A stretch of 64,000 bases of DNA, taken from REEB95 sp963785735. Lineage in GTDB: Bacteria > Pseudomonadota > Alphaproteobacteria > ATCC43930 > CGMCC-115725. The stretch covers positions 248,001 to 312,000 of the forward strand of contig CAWAWJ010000001.1 in assembly GCA_963785735.1 (NCBI GenBank), given 5' to 3'. A program made the translations under genes and the position numbers. The notes beneath the pieces are model-generated. The model was not told where the DNA came from and did no database searches. It saw nothing but the letters and a program-made list of their open reading frames with translations. Numbering within the stretch: the stretch's first letter is position 1; each line of letters starts with the position of its first letter. Positions 1 to 8,905 of the stretch are shown piece after piece.

Positions 1-998
1 CGGGCGAGATCGAGCGTATGCGCGGGCTGGTCGAGCCGGGCCAGATAGGCGGGCCCAAGCGCCGCCAGCGCCAGCGCGACCGCCACCGCCACCGCCGGCG
101 ATTTGCGCGACGGCGCCGATACGGGAGACGGCGCGGGCGGCGCGGCTTGCGCCAGGCCCTTGTCGGCAAAGCGCATGCCGATGACGATCTGCAGCAGCAA
201 CACGGCGGTGAAGAAACCCCAGCCATAGACGATGTGGTCGGCTTCGACCGCGGTGACGTCGTTGGTCAGATGCGCCAGATAGATGATGCCGAAGGCGCGC
301 AAGCCGTTGGCGAGGATCGGCACCACCAGCGACGCCAGGATGAAGGCCACGCGCTTCCACCACAGGCGATAGACCATGAGCGCGAAGAAAACGCCGAAGG
401 CGATCGAGGCGACGAGGAAGCGCAAGCCGGCGCAGGCCTCGGCGACGATGAAATCGCCCTCGGGGATCGAAATCATGATGCCGTCGGAATAGACCGGTAC
501 GTTGAAGGCCTGGAGCATATCGACGGCGAAACGCGCGGTCAGATCCTGGAGATGCGGCACCAGATATTCGCCGCTCGGCACCAGCAGATAAAGATAGAGC
601 AACGGCCCGAACATCAGGCGATAAACCCGCCACCCCAGCGCCGTCAGCAGAATCACCTGCACCATGGTGATGAAGACGAATTGCTGGAATTCGAGCACGC
701 CCAGCACCGCCATCAGCAGCCAGGCGAAGGACAGCAAGGGCAGCAACACGAGCGCGCGAAAATCCGGGCTGGGAGTTTCGCCCGCGAGAAAGCGGCGGCG
801 GTCCCAGATCATGTAGAGCGCGATCGGCAGAACCAGGAAACAATGGTTGTATGTCGGCGAGACCAGCCAGACGCGCCACGCGCCGGCGATCTCGCGCCAG
901 AAAACGAAGCCCAGCACCAGGCATGCCAATCCGAGGACCGGCGCGAGCGCCCGCCAGGGGCGCGAAGGCGCGGCACCGTGAATCGCCGGGGCGCTCAT
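1..998 (-). CDS. xrtA: exosortase A, with the start of a fused EpsI domain (3' end outside window)
   Basis: Integral inner-membrane transpeptidase-like enzyme that recognises PEP-CTERM sorting signals. About 332 residues are visible and the C-terminus lies beyond the window. The exosortase catalytic triad is visible: Cys189 in EACAGLRFL, Arg234 in NGLRAFGI and His255 in DHIVYGW, set among about eight hydrophobic segments. After residue 285 a Pro/Ser linker leads into a new transmembrane segment (AVAVALALAALGPAYL), which is where XrtA proteins fused to EpsI (DUF3485) continue; the EpsI part itself is not seen. The ATG overlaps the TGA of the glycosyltransferase gene (ATGA), so it is the last visible gene of the exopolysaccharide operon. 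Family assignment is firm; the fusion is inferred. Confidence 0.93.
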   Translation of the reverse strand, partial: MSAPAIHGAAPSRPWRALAPVLGLACLVLGFVFWREIAGAWRVWLVSPTYNHCFLVLPIALYMIWDRRRFLAGETPSPDFRALVLLPLLSFAWLLMAVLGVLEFQQFVFITMVQVILLTALGWRVYRLMFGPLLYLYLLVPSGEYLVPHLQDLTARFAVDMLQAFNVPVYSDGIMISIPEGDFIVAEACAGLRFLVASIAFGVFFALMVYRLWWKRVAFILASLVVPILANGLRAFGIIYLAHLTNDVTAVEADHIVYGWGFFTAVLLLQIVIGMRFADKGLAQAAPPAPSPVSAPSRKSPAVAVAVALALAALGPAYLARLDQPAHTLDLA

Positions 999-2245
999 GG
1001 CGCACCCGCCGCGGCCACGCGCGCGCGCAGATCGTCGCGCCGCGCCGCCAGATCCGGATCTTCGTAAAGCGCATCGAGGGGCGCGAGTTTCGCTTCCCAG
1101 CGGTAATCGGCCTCGACCCGGGCGCGCGCGCGGGCGCCCATTCCGGCAGCATCGCCACGCAGAACGCGAAGCAAGGAAGCGGCGAAATCCTGGGGATCGG
1201 ATGCGACCAGCGCTTCCTCGCCCGGCTTCAGCGCAATTCCTTCGAGCGCCTGGGGCGAAGCCACCACCGGCTTTCCCATGGCCATGGCTTCGAGCACCTT
1301 GTTCTGGATGCCGCGCGCGATCCGGAGCGGCGCCACCGCCGCGCGCGCGAAGGCGAGATAGGGGCGGATATCCGGAACCCGGCCGGTGACGCGGATATCC
1401 GGCGCATCGGCGAGGCGGCGCACCGAGAGCGCGGGATTGGAACCCACGATCCAGAATTCGAGCCCGGGCGCCTTCCCGCGCAAGAGCGGCATCACCCTTG
1501 CCGCGAACCACAGCACGGCGTCGATATTGGGCCGGTAATCCATCGCGCCGGTGAAAACCAAGGGCCGGCTATCGTGCCCGTAGGGATTGGCGAAGGACCG
1601 CGACGGATTGAACCGGTCGAGATCGACGCCATTGCCCAAAGCGATAACCCGGCTTGCCGATTCGGGCGCGTGGGCCAGGAACAGGTTCGCTTCGGCGGCG
1701 GACACGAACAGCGTGCGGCCGAAGATGGCCGCCGCGCGGCGTTCGAGATCCAGCACGGTTTTGCCCTCGCGGCGGTAAAGCATATTGGATGGGAAGCGGC
1801 TCGCCTCCGCGTATTGCCGCCACTTCTCGGAATCGACATCGACCATGTCGATGACGCTGCGCTCGAAGCGGTAGGACATGAGATAAGGCGCCATCGCCGA
1901 GCAATAGGCGAAGGCGAAACGCGGGCGGGCGCGAATCATGGTTTCGGCGACCCAGCGCGTCATGCGGCGGTCGCGGAAATAACGCTCGGTCAGCGACTGG
2001 CCGGTGGCGAGCGCCGCGGCGCTTTTGAGCCGCGCCAGGACGGGATCGATGCGCGGGCAAAAGAGGCTCGCGCAGATGCGGCCCAATTCGCCCACATGCG
2101 CGGCGTCGCGCTTGTCGTCGATGAAGGCGCCGAGATGAACGCGGAACCGCTCGGCCAAATGCGACAGCATCCGCCAGGAGCGGATCTTGTCGCCCTTGTC
2201 CGGCGGAAAGGGCAGCCGGTGCGCGAGAAAAATAAGGTCGTCCAT
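995..2245 (-). CDS. PEP-CTERM/XrtA-associated glycosyltransferase (GT4-like, TIGR03087 type)
   Basis: Cytoplasmic glycosyltransferase of the kind always found beside exosortase A, presumably adding a sugar to the lipid-linked repeat unit of the exopolysaccharide. The N-terminus MDDLIFLAHRLPFPPDKGDK is the family signature. A GT-B C-terminal half follows with PLVFTGAMDYRPN and a GIQNKVLEAMAMGKPVVAS nucleotide-sugar site ending in the EALEGI-like segment. I chose the ATG at 2245 because the family starts there; a longer open frame to 2308 adds 21 unrelated residues. The length of 416 residues is near the family norm (about 400). The stop overlaps the xrtA start, implying translational coupling. 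The donor and acceptor sugars cannot be read from sequence. Confidence 0.9.
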   Translation of the reverse strand: MDDLIFLAHRLPFPPDKGDKIRSWRMLSHLAERFRVHLGAFIDDKRDAAHVGELGRICASLFCPRIDPVLARLKSAAALATGQSLTERYFRDRRMTRWVAETMIRARPRFAFAYCSAMAPYLMSYRFERSVIDMVDVDSEKWRQYAEASRFPSNMLYRREGKTVLDLERRAAAIFGRTLFVSAAEANLFLAHAPESASRVIALGNGVDLDRFNPSRSFANPYGHDSRPLVFTGAMDYRPNIDAVLWFAARVMPLLRGKAPGLEFWIVGSNPALSVRRLADAPDIRVTGRVPDIRPYLAFARAAVAPLRIARGIQNKVLEAMAMGKPVVASPQALEGIALKPGEEALVASDPQDFAASLLRVLRGDAAGMGARARARVEADYRWEAKLAPLDALYEDPDLAARRDDLRARVAAAGAP

Positions 2246-2344
2246 GAGTCTATTCCCGCCCCCAGTTTGCGCCCGCGGGGCTGAATCCTTTGCTAAGAAA
2301 CCGGGCAAAGGACTGAAATAGAAGGGATTTTTCCCGGGACCCGG

Positions 2345-3232
2345 TCATCGCCGGACGCCCAGAAAGACCTCGTCCATGGGTCCCCAGGCGAAGTCCCCGA
2401 GCAGGCGTTCGAGGCGGCCCTCCATGCGCGCGAGGTTGAGGTAATGGCGCAGGCGGGATTTGAAGGGAAGGCCCGGCACGCGCGGCTGGCCCGGGTCGAT
2501 CTCCCAGGGGTGGAGATAGAACACCGCCGCGCGGTTTTCTTGCGCGTTGACGCGGCCGAGGCTCCAGCGCGACACCGCATAGGGCAAGAGGCGGAAATAT
2601 CCCCCGCCCGAGGAGGGCCAATTGCGGCCGAAAAGCCGCAGCGTGGTGAGCGGCACTTCGAGCAAGCCCTTGGCCCCGGCGCGGAACGGCGCGCGGGGTG
2701 CCTCGGGCATGCCGTAGAGATCATGCGCGATCGGATAGATGCTCGAGCTGTAGGCGAAGCCTTCCTCCGCCAGCACGTCATGGGTCCAAAGATTGGCGGA
2801 TCCGATGGAAAACGTCGCGGCGCGATAGCCCGCGACCGCGACGCCGCCCAAATCCTCGAGCAGCTTCTTGCTGCGCCGGACATCGGCGCGGAATTCGGCC
2901 GGCGTCTGGCGGTCGGCGCGTTCGTGCTGGACGCCGTGGCTCGCGAGTTCGTGGCCCGATGCGACGATGCGCCGGATCAGGACGGGATGGCGCTCGGCGA
3001 CCCAGCCGAGGACGAAGAAGGTCGCCTTGACATGGGACCGCGCGAACAGATCGAGCAGCCGGGAGGTCGAGGCCTCGACCCGCGACGGCATCGCGTCCCA
3101 ATCCCGGCGCGGCACCGCGCGCGACAACGCCTCGACCTGGAAATAATCCTCGACGTCGACGGTCATGGCGTTCAAGACGCGCCCGCCGGCCTTGCGGAGC
3201 TGTCCCTCGCGGTTCGGCCCGGTGCCATCCAT
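2345..3232 (-). CDS. XrtA-system polysaccharide deacetylase (TIGR03006/NodB type)
   Basis: Predicted NodB-fold deacetylase of the exosortase-A exopolysaccharide locus. The family core is visible: TVDVEDYFQVEAL near residue 24 with the metal-binding Asp pair, KATFFVLGWVAERHP, the His motif HELASHGVQHER, GGYFRLLPY and FYLHPWEIDPGQPR. The ATG at 3232 has GGAG eight bases upstream and lies only about 10 bp after the stop of the beta-barrel gene. A second in-frame ATG at 3166 would give a start closer to most homologues. A 100-bp gap separates it from the downstream glycosyltransferase; otherwise the operon is tight. No signal peptide is seen, which is usual for this family. The substrate, an N-acetylated or O-acetylated glycan, is inferred. 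Confidence 0.92.
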   Translation of the reverse strand: MDGTGPNREGQLRKAGGRVLNAMTVDVEDYFQVEALSRAVPRRDWDAMPSRVEASTSRLLDLFARSHVKATFFVLGWVAERHPVLIRRIVASGHELASHGVQHERADRQTPAEFRADVRRSKKLLEDLGGVAVAGYRAATFSIGSANLWTHDVLAEEGFAYSSSIYPIAHDLYGMPEAPRAPFRAGAKGLLEVPLTTLRLFGRNWPSSGGGYFRLLPYAVSRWSLGRVNAQENRAAVFYLHPWEIDPGQPRVPGLPFKSRLRHYLNLARMEGRLERLLGDFAWGPMDEVFLGVRR

Positions 3233-3242
3233 CGATCCGCTC

Positions 3243-4850
3243 CTAGAAGACCTTGCGCAAGGAGAAGACCAGCGAATTGCGGATAACGCTGGTGTTGGGG
3301 TTCTGCGTGTCGGAATAGATGAAGGAGTAGGAGACGTCGCCGAACAGGGTGTCGCCGAACTGGTGGCTGAACGAGACCAGATTGTAGAAGGAGTGCGCGT
3401 GCTCGAAGCCGCGCGCGTAATAGCTGGTCAGGAAATAGAGGGTGTTCAATTCGTTCAGCGAGCGGCTCCAATTGGCGGAGACGCCGCTATACTGGTCGCT
3501 CGGCCCCAGGCCGGTGAGCGAGGTCAATTCTTCGTGGTTGACGCTCAGGACAAAACGGTCGGTGGCGAGCTGGGTGACGATGCTGGCCGAATAATTCCGC
3601 AGCCGGTCGATGTCGTTCTGCAGGCTCAATTCGTTGTTGGTGAGCGAAAGCGGCAGGCCGGTGGTGGCGCTGACGGTCGTGCCGTTCGGCCCCAGCACGG
3701 CGCCGTTGAGGTTGCCCAGGAGCACCTGCTGCGGCGTGGATGTCGATTGCGAGTAATCCGCGTAGAGGGTGGTGAGCGGCGTGATCGAATAGCGCAAATT
3801 GCCGAGGAAGGAATTGCTGCCGTCGCGGCGGCCGTAATTGAGCGTGAGCTCGGAATCCTGGTTGGGTTCGTAGACGATGCCGCCATACCAGGTCGGCCCG
3901 TTCAGGTTCGAGACCTGCCGAGTCTCGTAATCGATCGTCTGCCAGCCGCCCGCCCCCACCAGCGCGAAATTGCTGCGCAGATGGAACCGGAGTTCGTCGA
4001 TGGCGAGGGTCTGCCGGTTCGAGCCGACGCCGTTGGTGACGCTGGTTTGCTGGCCATCGAGCTTGAGGCTGTTGCTGACGAATTTTCCGGCGTCGCCCGA
4101 ATCGAGGGTGTCGCGCAATTCCTGATAGGTCGCATCGCCGATCGCCAAGGTGACGTTGGAGCCGCCGGTGGTGCCGGTGACGCCGGTGTCGGTGATGCTG
4201 GTATTGCCGCGAAACAGGGTCTCGCCGATGGTGTAGCGCAGCTCGTTGTCGCCCACGCTGTCGAAATGGGTACGCATCACCGGGCTGAGATCGCCGGCGT
4301 AGCTCGCGACGCGGTTATTGGCGGTGAGATCGTTCGTCGGCAGGCCGCCGAAAGAGCCGTCGCGCGAGCTTTGGGACGCCGAGGCGCTGGCGTCGAGATC
4401 GAGCGTGTCGTCCGGGATCAGCCGGGCGACGGCTTCGAGAAACAAATTTTGGTCGATATGATTCAAATCGGGCGCCGCGAAATAGCGCTGGATGGAGGGC
4501 TGATAGTCGAGATTGGCGGTCAGCCGCGGCGAATCGCCGCCGATATAGATGCCGGGCGAGACCGTGGTGATGACGTCGGCGACGCGGCCGCCGGACTGGG
4601 CGTTGCGGACGTTGTCGGTGAACTCCACCGAACCGCTGATGCGGGGAGAGATCAGCCACAACGGGGCGCCGGGCGGAAGATGTTGCCTGAGGTCGTCGGA
4701 ATTCTGACGCAGCAGCGGATCGTAGAACGGCGGCGTCGGCCCGTTGCCCTGATCGTCGAGCGGACCTAGCGCGAATTGGGCCGAGGCCCGCCCAGCCGCG
4801 AGGACGATTGCGGCTGAGAGGAAGGCGGCCAGCGTACGGGTGATTTGCAT
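3243..4850 (-). CDS. XrtA/PEP-CTERM-associated outer-membrane beta-barrel protein (TIGR03016 type)
   Basis: Probable outer-membrane protein with a cleavable signal peptide (MQITRTLAAFLSAAIVLAAG, cleavage after RASA). The mature part of about 510 residues is rich in alternating polar and hydrophobic strands (for example NYGRRDGSNSFLGNLRYSIT, TLYADYSQSTSTP, LSVNHEELTSL). It ends in SLVFSLRKVF, whose terminal Phe is typical of BAM-dependent barrels. The ATG at 4850 puts the signal peptide at the N-terminus; a TTG further up adds unrelated residues. Position between the kinase and the deacetylase matches other exosortase-A loci. The role, perhaps in export or anchoring of the polysaccharide, is inferred from location. 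Confidence 0.85.
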   Translation of the reverse strand: MQITRTLAAFLSAAIVLAAGRASAQFALGPLDDQGNGPTPPFYDPLLRQNSDDLRQHLPPGAPLWLISPRISGSVEFTDNVRNAQSGGRVADVITTVSPGIYIGGDSPRLTANLDYQPSIQRYFAAPDLNHIDQNLFLEAVARLIPDDTLDLDASASASQSSRDGSFGGLPTNDLTANNRVASYAGDLSPVMRTHFDSVGDNELRYTIGETLFRGNTSITDTGVTGTTGGSNVTLAIGDATYQELRDTLDSGDAGKFVSNSLKLDGQQTSVTNGVGSNRQTLAIDELRFHLRSNFALVGAGGWQTIDYETRQVSNLNGPTWYGGIVYEPNQDSELTLNYGRRDGSNSFLGNLRYSITPLTTLYADYSQSTSTPQQVLLGNLNGAVLGPNGTTVSATTGLPLSLTNNELSLQNDIDRLRNYSASIVTQLATDRFVLSVNHEELTSLTGLGPSDQYSGVSANWSRSLNELNTLYFLTSYYARGFEHAHSFYNLVSFSHQFGDTLFGDVSYSFIYSDTQNPNTSVIRNSLVFSLRKVF

Positions 4851-4891
4851 TCTGCGCTCGACACGGGCTTCTGCATGGGATGCGGGATGGA

Positions 4892-5935
4892 TCAATAGTC
4901 GGAATAGGAGCCGAACTGGTCGGCCGCCGAGGTGCGGATCTTGTTCAAGAGGAGGCTGATGATCGGGCAGGCGCTGACCAGACCCACTGCGGTCTCGACC
5001 TCTTCCTGCTGGGTGCGGTCGGCCTCGACCACCATCACGATCTGGCCGACCAATCCGGCGAGCACCGCCGGGTCGCTGGAGCCGAGAACCGAGGGCGCAT
5101 CGAAAATGATGAAGCGGTCGGAATAGCGCTGCGTCATCTCGGTGAACATCGCGCGGGTTCGCTTGCTCGACAACAGCTCGGGCGAGCGGATGTTGGGCGT
5201 GCCCGCCGGCATGACCGTGAGATTCGGCAAATTGGTGCGCAACACCACGTCGGAGAAATCGACCTCGGGGTTGGACAGGAGGTCGGTCAGGCCGTAATTG
5301 GCCGGAATGCCCATCATGTCCTGCATGGCGTGATACTTGGTGTCGAGATCGATCAGCAGGACCTTGAGATCCTGCTCGGTGGCGATGGAAAGGGCGAGAT
5401 TGATGGCGGCGAAGGTCTTGCCCTCGCGCGGCCGGGCCGAGGTCACCATGATGACGCGGTTCTTGTTCATCGCGTCGTCGGCGGCCTCTTCCATGTAATT
5501 GCCGACCACCTGGCGCTTGACCATGCGGAACTCCTCGACCACGCGCGAGCGCTTCGCCGAGGGAATGGTGATGCCGTGGCGCGCCAGGCTGTTGCGGTCG
5601 ATCGAGACCTGGCGGCTCACCGCCGGCGCGGGCGCCGTTTCCTCGACGAATTCCTCTTCATAGGCGGGCGCGGCCCGGAGCTGCGGCGCGGGGCCGCGAT
5701 GGCGCGGGGCGGCGGGCCTGGCGGCCATCACCGGCTCGCGATAGGCGGATCCTGCCGGCGCGCTTTGCGGCGCGTAAGCGGCGGGGGTGGCCTGCTGCGG
5801 AACATAGGCATCGTTGACCGGCGGCGCCGGGGGCGGCGCGTAGGATTCGGCCGGCGGCGCGGCCGAAGCCTGGCCGCGGCCGCGCAGATGGGCGGCGGCG
5901 CGTTCGATCAGTTTGCGCGAGGTTTCGTCGATCAT
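4892..5935 (-). CDS. XrtA-associated tyrosine autokinase (BY-kinase, TIGR03018 type)
   Basis: Cytoplasmic bacterial tyrosine kinase that works with the Wzz-like chain-length protein encoded just upstream. An Ala/Pro-rich, probably disordered N-terminus (residues 20-105) precedes the ATPase. Walker A is at about 166-174 (SARPREGKT), Walker A' at 192-200 (VLLIDLDTK) and Walker B at 275-281 (FIIFDAP). The C-terminus carries only a short tyrosine tail (GSYSDY), with two tyrosines instead of the long cluster of Wzc. Its ATG overlaps the stop of the chain-length gene (4 bp), as in split BY-kinase pairs. Control of polymer length by phosphorylation of the tail is known for the family and inferred here. 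Confidence 0.92.
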   Translation of the reverse strand: MIDETSRKLIERAAAHLRGRGQASAAPPAESYAPPPAPPVNDAYVPQQATPAAYAPQSAPAGSAYREPVMAARPAAPRHRGPAPQLRAAPAYEEEFVEETAPAPAVSRQVSIDRNSLARHGITIPSAKRSRVVEEFRMVKRQVVGNYMEEAADDAMNKNRVIMVTSARPREGKTFAAINLALSIATEQDLKVLLIDLDTKYHAMQDMMGIPANYGLTDLLSNPEVDFSDVVLRTNLPNLTVMPAGTPNIRSPELLSSKRTRAMFTEMTQRYSDRFIIFDAPSVLGSSDPAVLAGLVGQIVMVVEADRTQQEEVETAVGLVSACPIISLLLNKIRTSAADQFGSYSDY

Positions 5936-7509
5936 CCGCCCATACTCCCCGACATGACGCTATGGAGGTTGATCGACAACACGATGAGCACGCCGTAGAT
6001 CATCATCAAGGCCACGGCCGAGGCGCCGAAGCCGGCGGTTTCCATCAGGCCCTGGCTCTTCGACTTGAAGAGCGAGACATAGGTGACGCCGCCCAGCACG
6101 GGCAAGCCGAGGCCGCGCAGGCGCTGGAGCGTGGTGTAGGAACGGTCGATCTGCGTCAGCAAGACGGGAATGGCGAGACCGCCGAGCACGCCCGCCAGCA
6201 TCACCACCGAGAACAGCAGCGGGCGGTTGGGGGCGAAGGGCACGGTCGGCACCTGGGGCGCGTCGACGATGCGGAACTGGATCTTGTCGGCGGTAGTGTC
6301 GGCCGCCTGGGCGAGGTTGGTCGCTTCGCGCCGCGACAGCAGCTCCTCGTAGTTCTTCTTGAGGATGCCGTAGTCGCGGTCCATGTCCTCCATCTGCGCG
6401 TCGACCCCGGGCTGGGATTGGGCGATGGCGGTGACGCGGTCGAGCTCGGTCTGGGCCTGGTCGGCGCGGCGCTGGAGCGAGACCACCTGGGACTGGGCGT
6501 CCAGCAGACGGATGCGGACCTGATCGTAGACCACGCTCGAGACCCGGGTGCGGACCACGATGGTCTCGCCGGATTCCGAGGTGGTGGTGGTCTTGAGGCC
6601 GTGGGCGGCGCCGATTTCGGCGCTGAGCGCGCCGATCTGGTTCTTGAGCGCGATCACGTCGGGATGCTGGTCGGTGTCGCGCAGGCGCAGATCGACGAGC
6701 TGCTGTTGCAGCGCGGCCAGACGCTGTTGGGCGGTGGCGCCGTTGCCGAGGGTGGCGGTGGTCGAGGTCGCGTCGAGGCCGGTGACCGGAATCAGGCTGT
6801 CGATGTTCTTCTGGACCTCGTCGCGCTTGACGATCGCGTCCTGCAAATCGTTCTTGGTCTGCTCGAGCTGCTTGCGCAGGCTGTCGATCGCGCTGGCCGA
6901 GGCCGCGCCCGACAGCACGTCGAGATGGGCGGTGCGGAAATCGGCGTTGCGCTTTTCGGCGTCGCGGAGCTGCTGCTCATAGAGCGCGATCTGGTCGTTG
7001 AGGAAGCGCTGCGCGTTGTCCATCTGCGCGCGCTGCGTGCCGGCGGTGTTCTCGGCGAAGATGGTGAGCAGGCTCTGCACCACGTTGCGCGCGGTCGTCG
7101 GATTGGTGTCCTGATAGGTGATGACGAACAGGTTGCGCGTCTGCGGGATGATCACGATCTGCTGCATCAGCCTCTGGATGAGCGCGTCCTTGTCCGCCGC
7201 GGACTTGACGGTACGGTCGAGGTCGGCCATGTGCATCAGCTGTTCCATGTTCGGGCGCGACAGCAGCGTGTGCTGCAGCACGTCGAGTTGCTGGCCGGGA
7301 TCGACATCGACCGTGATGCCGCGCAACAGCGGCGTCAGCAACTGGTCGGCGTCGACATAGACGCGCGCCATCGACTCGTACCGGCTCGGAATCATGGCGA
7401 CGACGGTCCAGCCGACGATGCACACCGCCCAAGCCGCGAGCGCGACGATCCATTTGCGCCGCCAGATCGCGTGCAGATATTGAAGAACCAGACTGGAGAG
7501 GGATTCCAT
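5932..7509 (-). CDS. XrtA-system polysaccharide chain-length determinant (Wzz/PCP type, TIGR03007)
   Basis: Inner-membrane polysaccharide co-polymerase. A transmembrane helix lies at about 18-37 (IVALAAWAVCIVGWTVVAMI), then a periplasmic Wzz domain with two long coiled-coil stretches (about 155-265 and 340-390). A second hydrophobic region sits at about 435-455 and a final helix at about 495-515 (ALMMIYGVLIVLSINLH). The length of 525 residues fits TIGR03007. It lacks the kinase, which is encoded by the next gene with a 4-bp overlap. It lies 30 bp after the export protein gene, so the three form a Wza-Wzz-Wzc-like export and length-control set. Confidence 0.92.
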   Translation of the reverse strand: MESLSSLVLQYLHAIWRRKWIVALAAWAVCIVGWTVVAMIPSRYESMARVYVDADQLLTPLLRGITVDVDPGQQLDVLQHTLLSRPNMEQLMHMADLDRTVKSAADKDALIQRLMQQIVIIPQTRNLFVITYQDTNPTTARNVVQSLLTIFAENTAGTQRAQMDNAQRFLNDQIALYEQQLRDAEKRNADFRTAHLDVLSGAASASAIDSLRKQLEQTKNDLQDAIVKRDEVQKNIDSLIPVTGLDATSTTATLGNGATAQQRLAALQQQLVDLRLRDTDQHPDVIALKNQIGALSAEIGAAHGLKTTTTSESGETIVVRTRVSSVVYDQVRIRLLDAQSQVVSLQRRADQAQTELDRVTAIAQSQPGVDAQMEDMDRDYGILKKNYEELLSRREATNLAQAADTTADKIQFRIVDAPQVPTVPFAPNRPLLFSVVMLAGVLGGLAIPVLLTQIDRSYTTLQRLRGLGLPVLGGVTYVSLFKSKSQGLMETAGFGASAVALMMIYGVLIVLSINLHSVMSGSMGG

Positions 7510-7539
7510 GATGACTGCCTTTACCCGTTCCGTCCGTTT

Positions 7540-8298
7540 CTAGAAGTAACGCTGCGGAATGATGAGGATGTCGCCCGGGCGCATCGCGATGTTGTCGGCC
7601 ACGTCGCCTTCCTTGACCAAGCCGTCGAGCTGCACCTTGATGGTTTCCTTGCGGCCCTGGAAATTTCGCACCAGGACCGAGCGGTCGCCGGCGGCGAACC
7701 GGGTCAGGCCGCCGACTTCGATCATCACGTCGAGCATCGTCATGTTGGCGCGATAGGGAATGGCGCGCGGCTGCATCGCCTCGCCGATGACGCGGACCTG
7801 TTGCGAGAACGGACCGACGAAATTCGAGACGATGACGGTGACGATCGGATCCTTGATGTAGGCCTTGAGCCGCTCCTCGACCTCGCGCGAGAGCATCGAC
7901 GGCGTCTTGCCGACCGCGACCACGTCGTCGACCAGCGGGATCGATATCTTGCCGTCGGGACGGACCGGCACCTTGGTGGAAAGATCGGAATTGCGCCAGA
8001 CGAAGATGTCGAGCTCGTCGCCCGGACCGATGAGGTAGTTCTCCATGCTCGGATCGCTCAAGCCCGCCGAAGCGGGGCCCGGCAAGCCGGCGCTCTGGGT
8101 CATCATCTGGGCCGGCATCGCCGGAGCGTAGGCCATCGGCGCCGGACTTTGCGGCATGGGAACCTGGGCGGCCATCGGCGTCTGCGGCACCGGGATCTGG
8201 GTCTGAAGCTGGGGCTGGGCCGTGGCCATCTGCGGCCCGGCATAGTTCTGCCGCACGAATTGCTGCTGCGCGGCGGCCGGACCCTGCGGCGCGAGCAC
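7540..8298 (-). CDS. polysaccharide export protein, main domain (Wza/TIGR03027 type; 3' part of a frameshifted gene)
   Basis: Carries the periplasmic polysaccharide-export domains: YLIGPGDELDIFVWRNSDLS near residue 88, RPDGKISIPLVDDVVAVGKT, then a SLBB-like part with VRVIGEAMQPRAIPYR and the terminal MRPGDILIIPQRYF. These are textbook Poly_export/SLBB signatures, so the protein forms the periplasmic and outer-membrane channel of the exopolysaccharide. The first residues are Gln/Pro/Ala-rich linker with no signal peptide. The signal peptide and lipobox lie upstream in another frame (8321-8662). Removing one C from the run at 8313-8323 joins the two into a single reading frame of about 374 residues. 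The GTG at 8298 is therefore probably not the real start. Confidence 0.85.
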   Translation of the reverse strand: MLAPQGPAAAQQQFVRQNYAGPQMATAQPQLQTQIPVPQTPMAAQVPMPQSPAPMAYAPAMPAQMMTQSAGLPGPASAGLSDPSMENYLIGPGDELDIFVWRNSDLSTKVPVRPDGKISIPLVDDVVAVGKTPSMLSREVEERLKAYIKDPIVTVIVSNFVGPFSQQVRVIGEAMQPRAIPYRANMTMLDVMIEVGGLTRFAAGDRSVLVRNFQGRKETIKVQLDGLVKEGDVADNIAMRPGDILIIPQRYF

Positions 8299-8320
8299 CG
8301 TCGGCTGCGGCTGGGGATGG

Positions 8321-8662
8321 CGCGTATTGCGGCTGCGCGTATTGCGGCTGGGGCTGCGCCTGCGCCACGGGTTGCGGCTGCGGCTGCGGCTGCGGCTGCG
8401 GCGCGTATTGCACCTGGGAGTATTGCGGCTGCGCGTATTGCGGCTGCGACGCGGCCACCACCGGCTGCGGCAGGTTCGGGCGCGCGTTCATGTCGGGCGG
8501 AATGCTGAGCCCGCTATTGGCGGCGGCCTGCTTGGTCTGATAACGCTGATAGCTGTTGCCGACCAGGTCGTCCGACCAATCGGTGATCGAGGAACAACCC
8601 GCCACGAACAGCAGTGCGATAACCAAGACCGGGCGAAGAGCATAACGCGGCAAGAGAGTCAC
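8321..8662 (-). pseudogene. N-terminal lipoprotein part of the frameshifted polysaccharide export protein
   Basis: Begins with a lipoprotein signal peptide and lipobox (VLVIALLFVAGCSS, lipidated Cys at about 22), then SITDWSDDLVGNSYQRYQTK and a low-complexity Gln/Pro/Tyr linker (repeats of QPQYA and QP). The frame stays open far downstream only because of high GC, encoding Ala/Arg-rich nonsense after residue 115. The coding sense moves to the frame used by 7540-8298 at the run of C bases at 8313-8323. Export proteins of this family are normally one lipoprotein, so this is most likely its 5' end. Whether the shift is biological or a base-calling error cannot be told from one sequence. A separate short lipoprotein is less likely. 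Confidence 0.7.
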
Positions 8663-8905
8663 TCCCCACAGTGTGATGGCCGCCCGATGATCGCCATCGA
8701 ACTCGGCCCGCTTGCGCCGGAAGATTTTTCAAAAAGCCGATTTCGCCTTTTCGCTAAATCTTTCAAACGCTAGACCCGAGATATACCGGGAAAAGCTTAC
8801 TGAAAGGTTATCCGGATTTAAGTATCTGTTTCGCGGCTTGCTGGCTTACGTAAATAAAATCTAAAGATTAATACGGCTAAATATCGGGCATGACCGGGAC
8901 CGATC
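8663..8905. promoter_or_regulatory. divergent intergenic region between the export operon and the nucleotidyltransferase gene
   Basis: About 240 bp, clearly richer in A/T than its surroundings, separating two operons that are transcribed away from each other. It must hold both promoters. A near-palindrome CCCGAGATATACCGGG lies at about 8775-8790 and is a candidate operator. I could not assign a confident -35/-10 pair to either gene. Confidence 0.4.

Noticed and set aside
851..2284. Long plus-strand open frame opposite the glycosyltransferase
   Set aside because: Arg/Gly/Ala-rich shadow in high-GC DNA with no domain; the opposite strand holds a clear gene.
3165..4769. 534-codon plus-strand open frame opposite the beta-barrel gene
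   Set aside because: Shadow frame; the antisense protein has a signal peptide and terminal Phe.
8327..8450. Tandem CAG/CCG-like repeats, possible CRISPR or satellite
   Set aside because: They encode the Gln/Pro-rich linker of the export lipoprotein; units are unequal and there are no spacers.
5962..8508. 848-codon plus-strand open frame opposite the chain-length and export genes
   Set aside because: Composition (His/Arg/Asp/Gly-rich) is that of an antisense shadow, and the opposite strand has strong family motifs.
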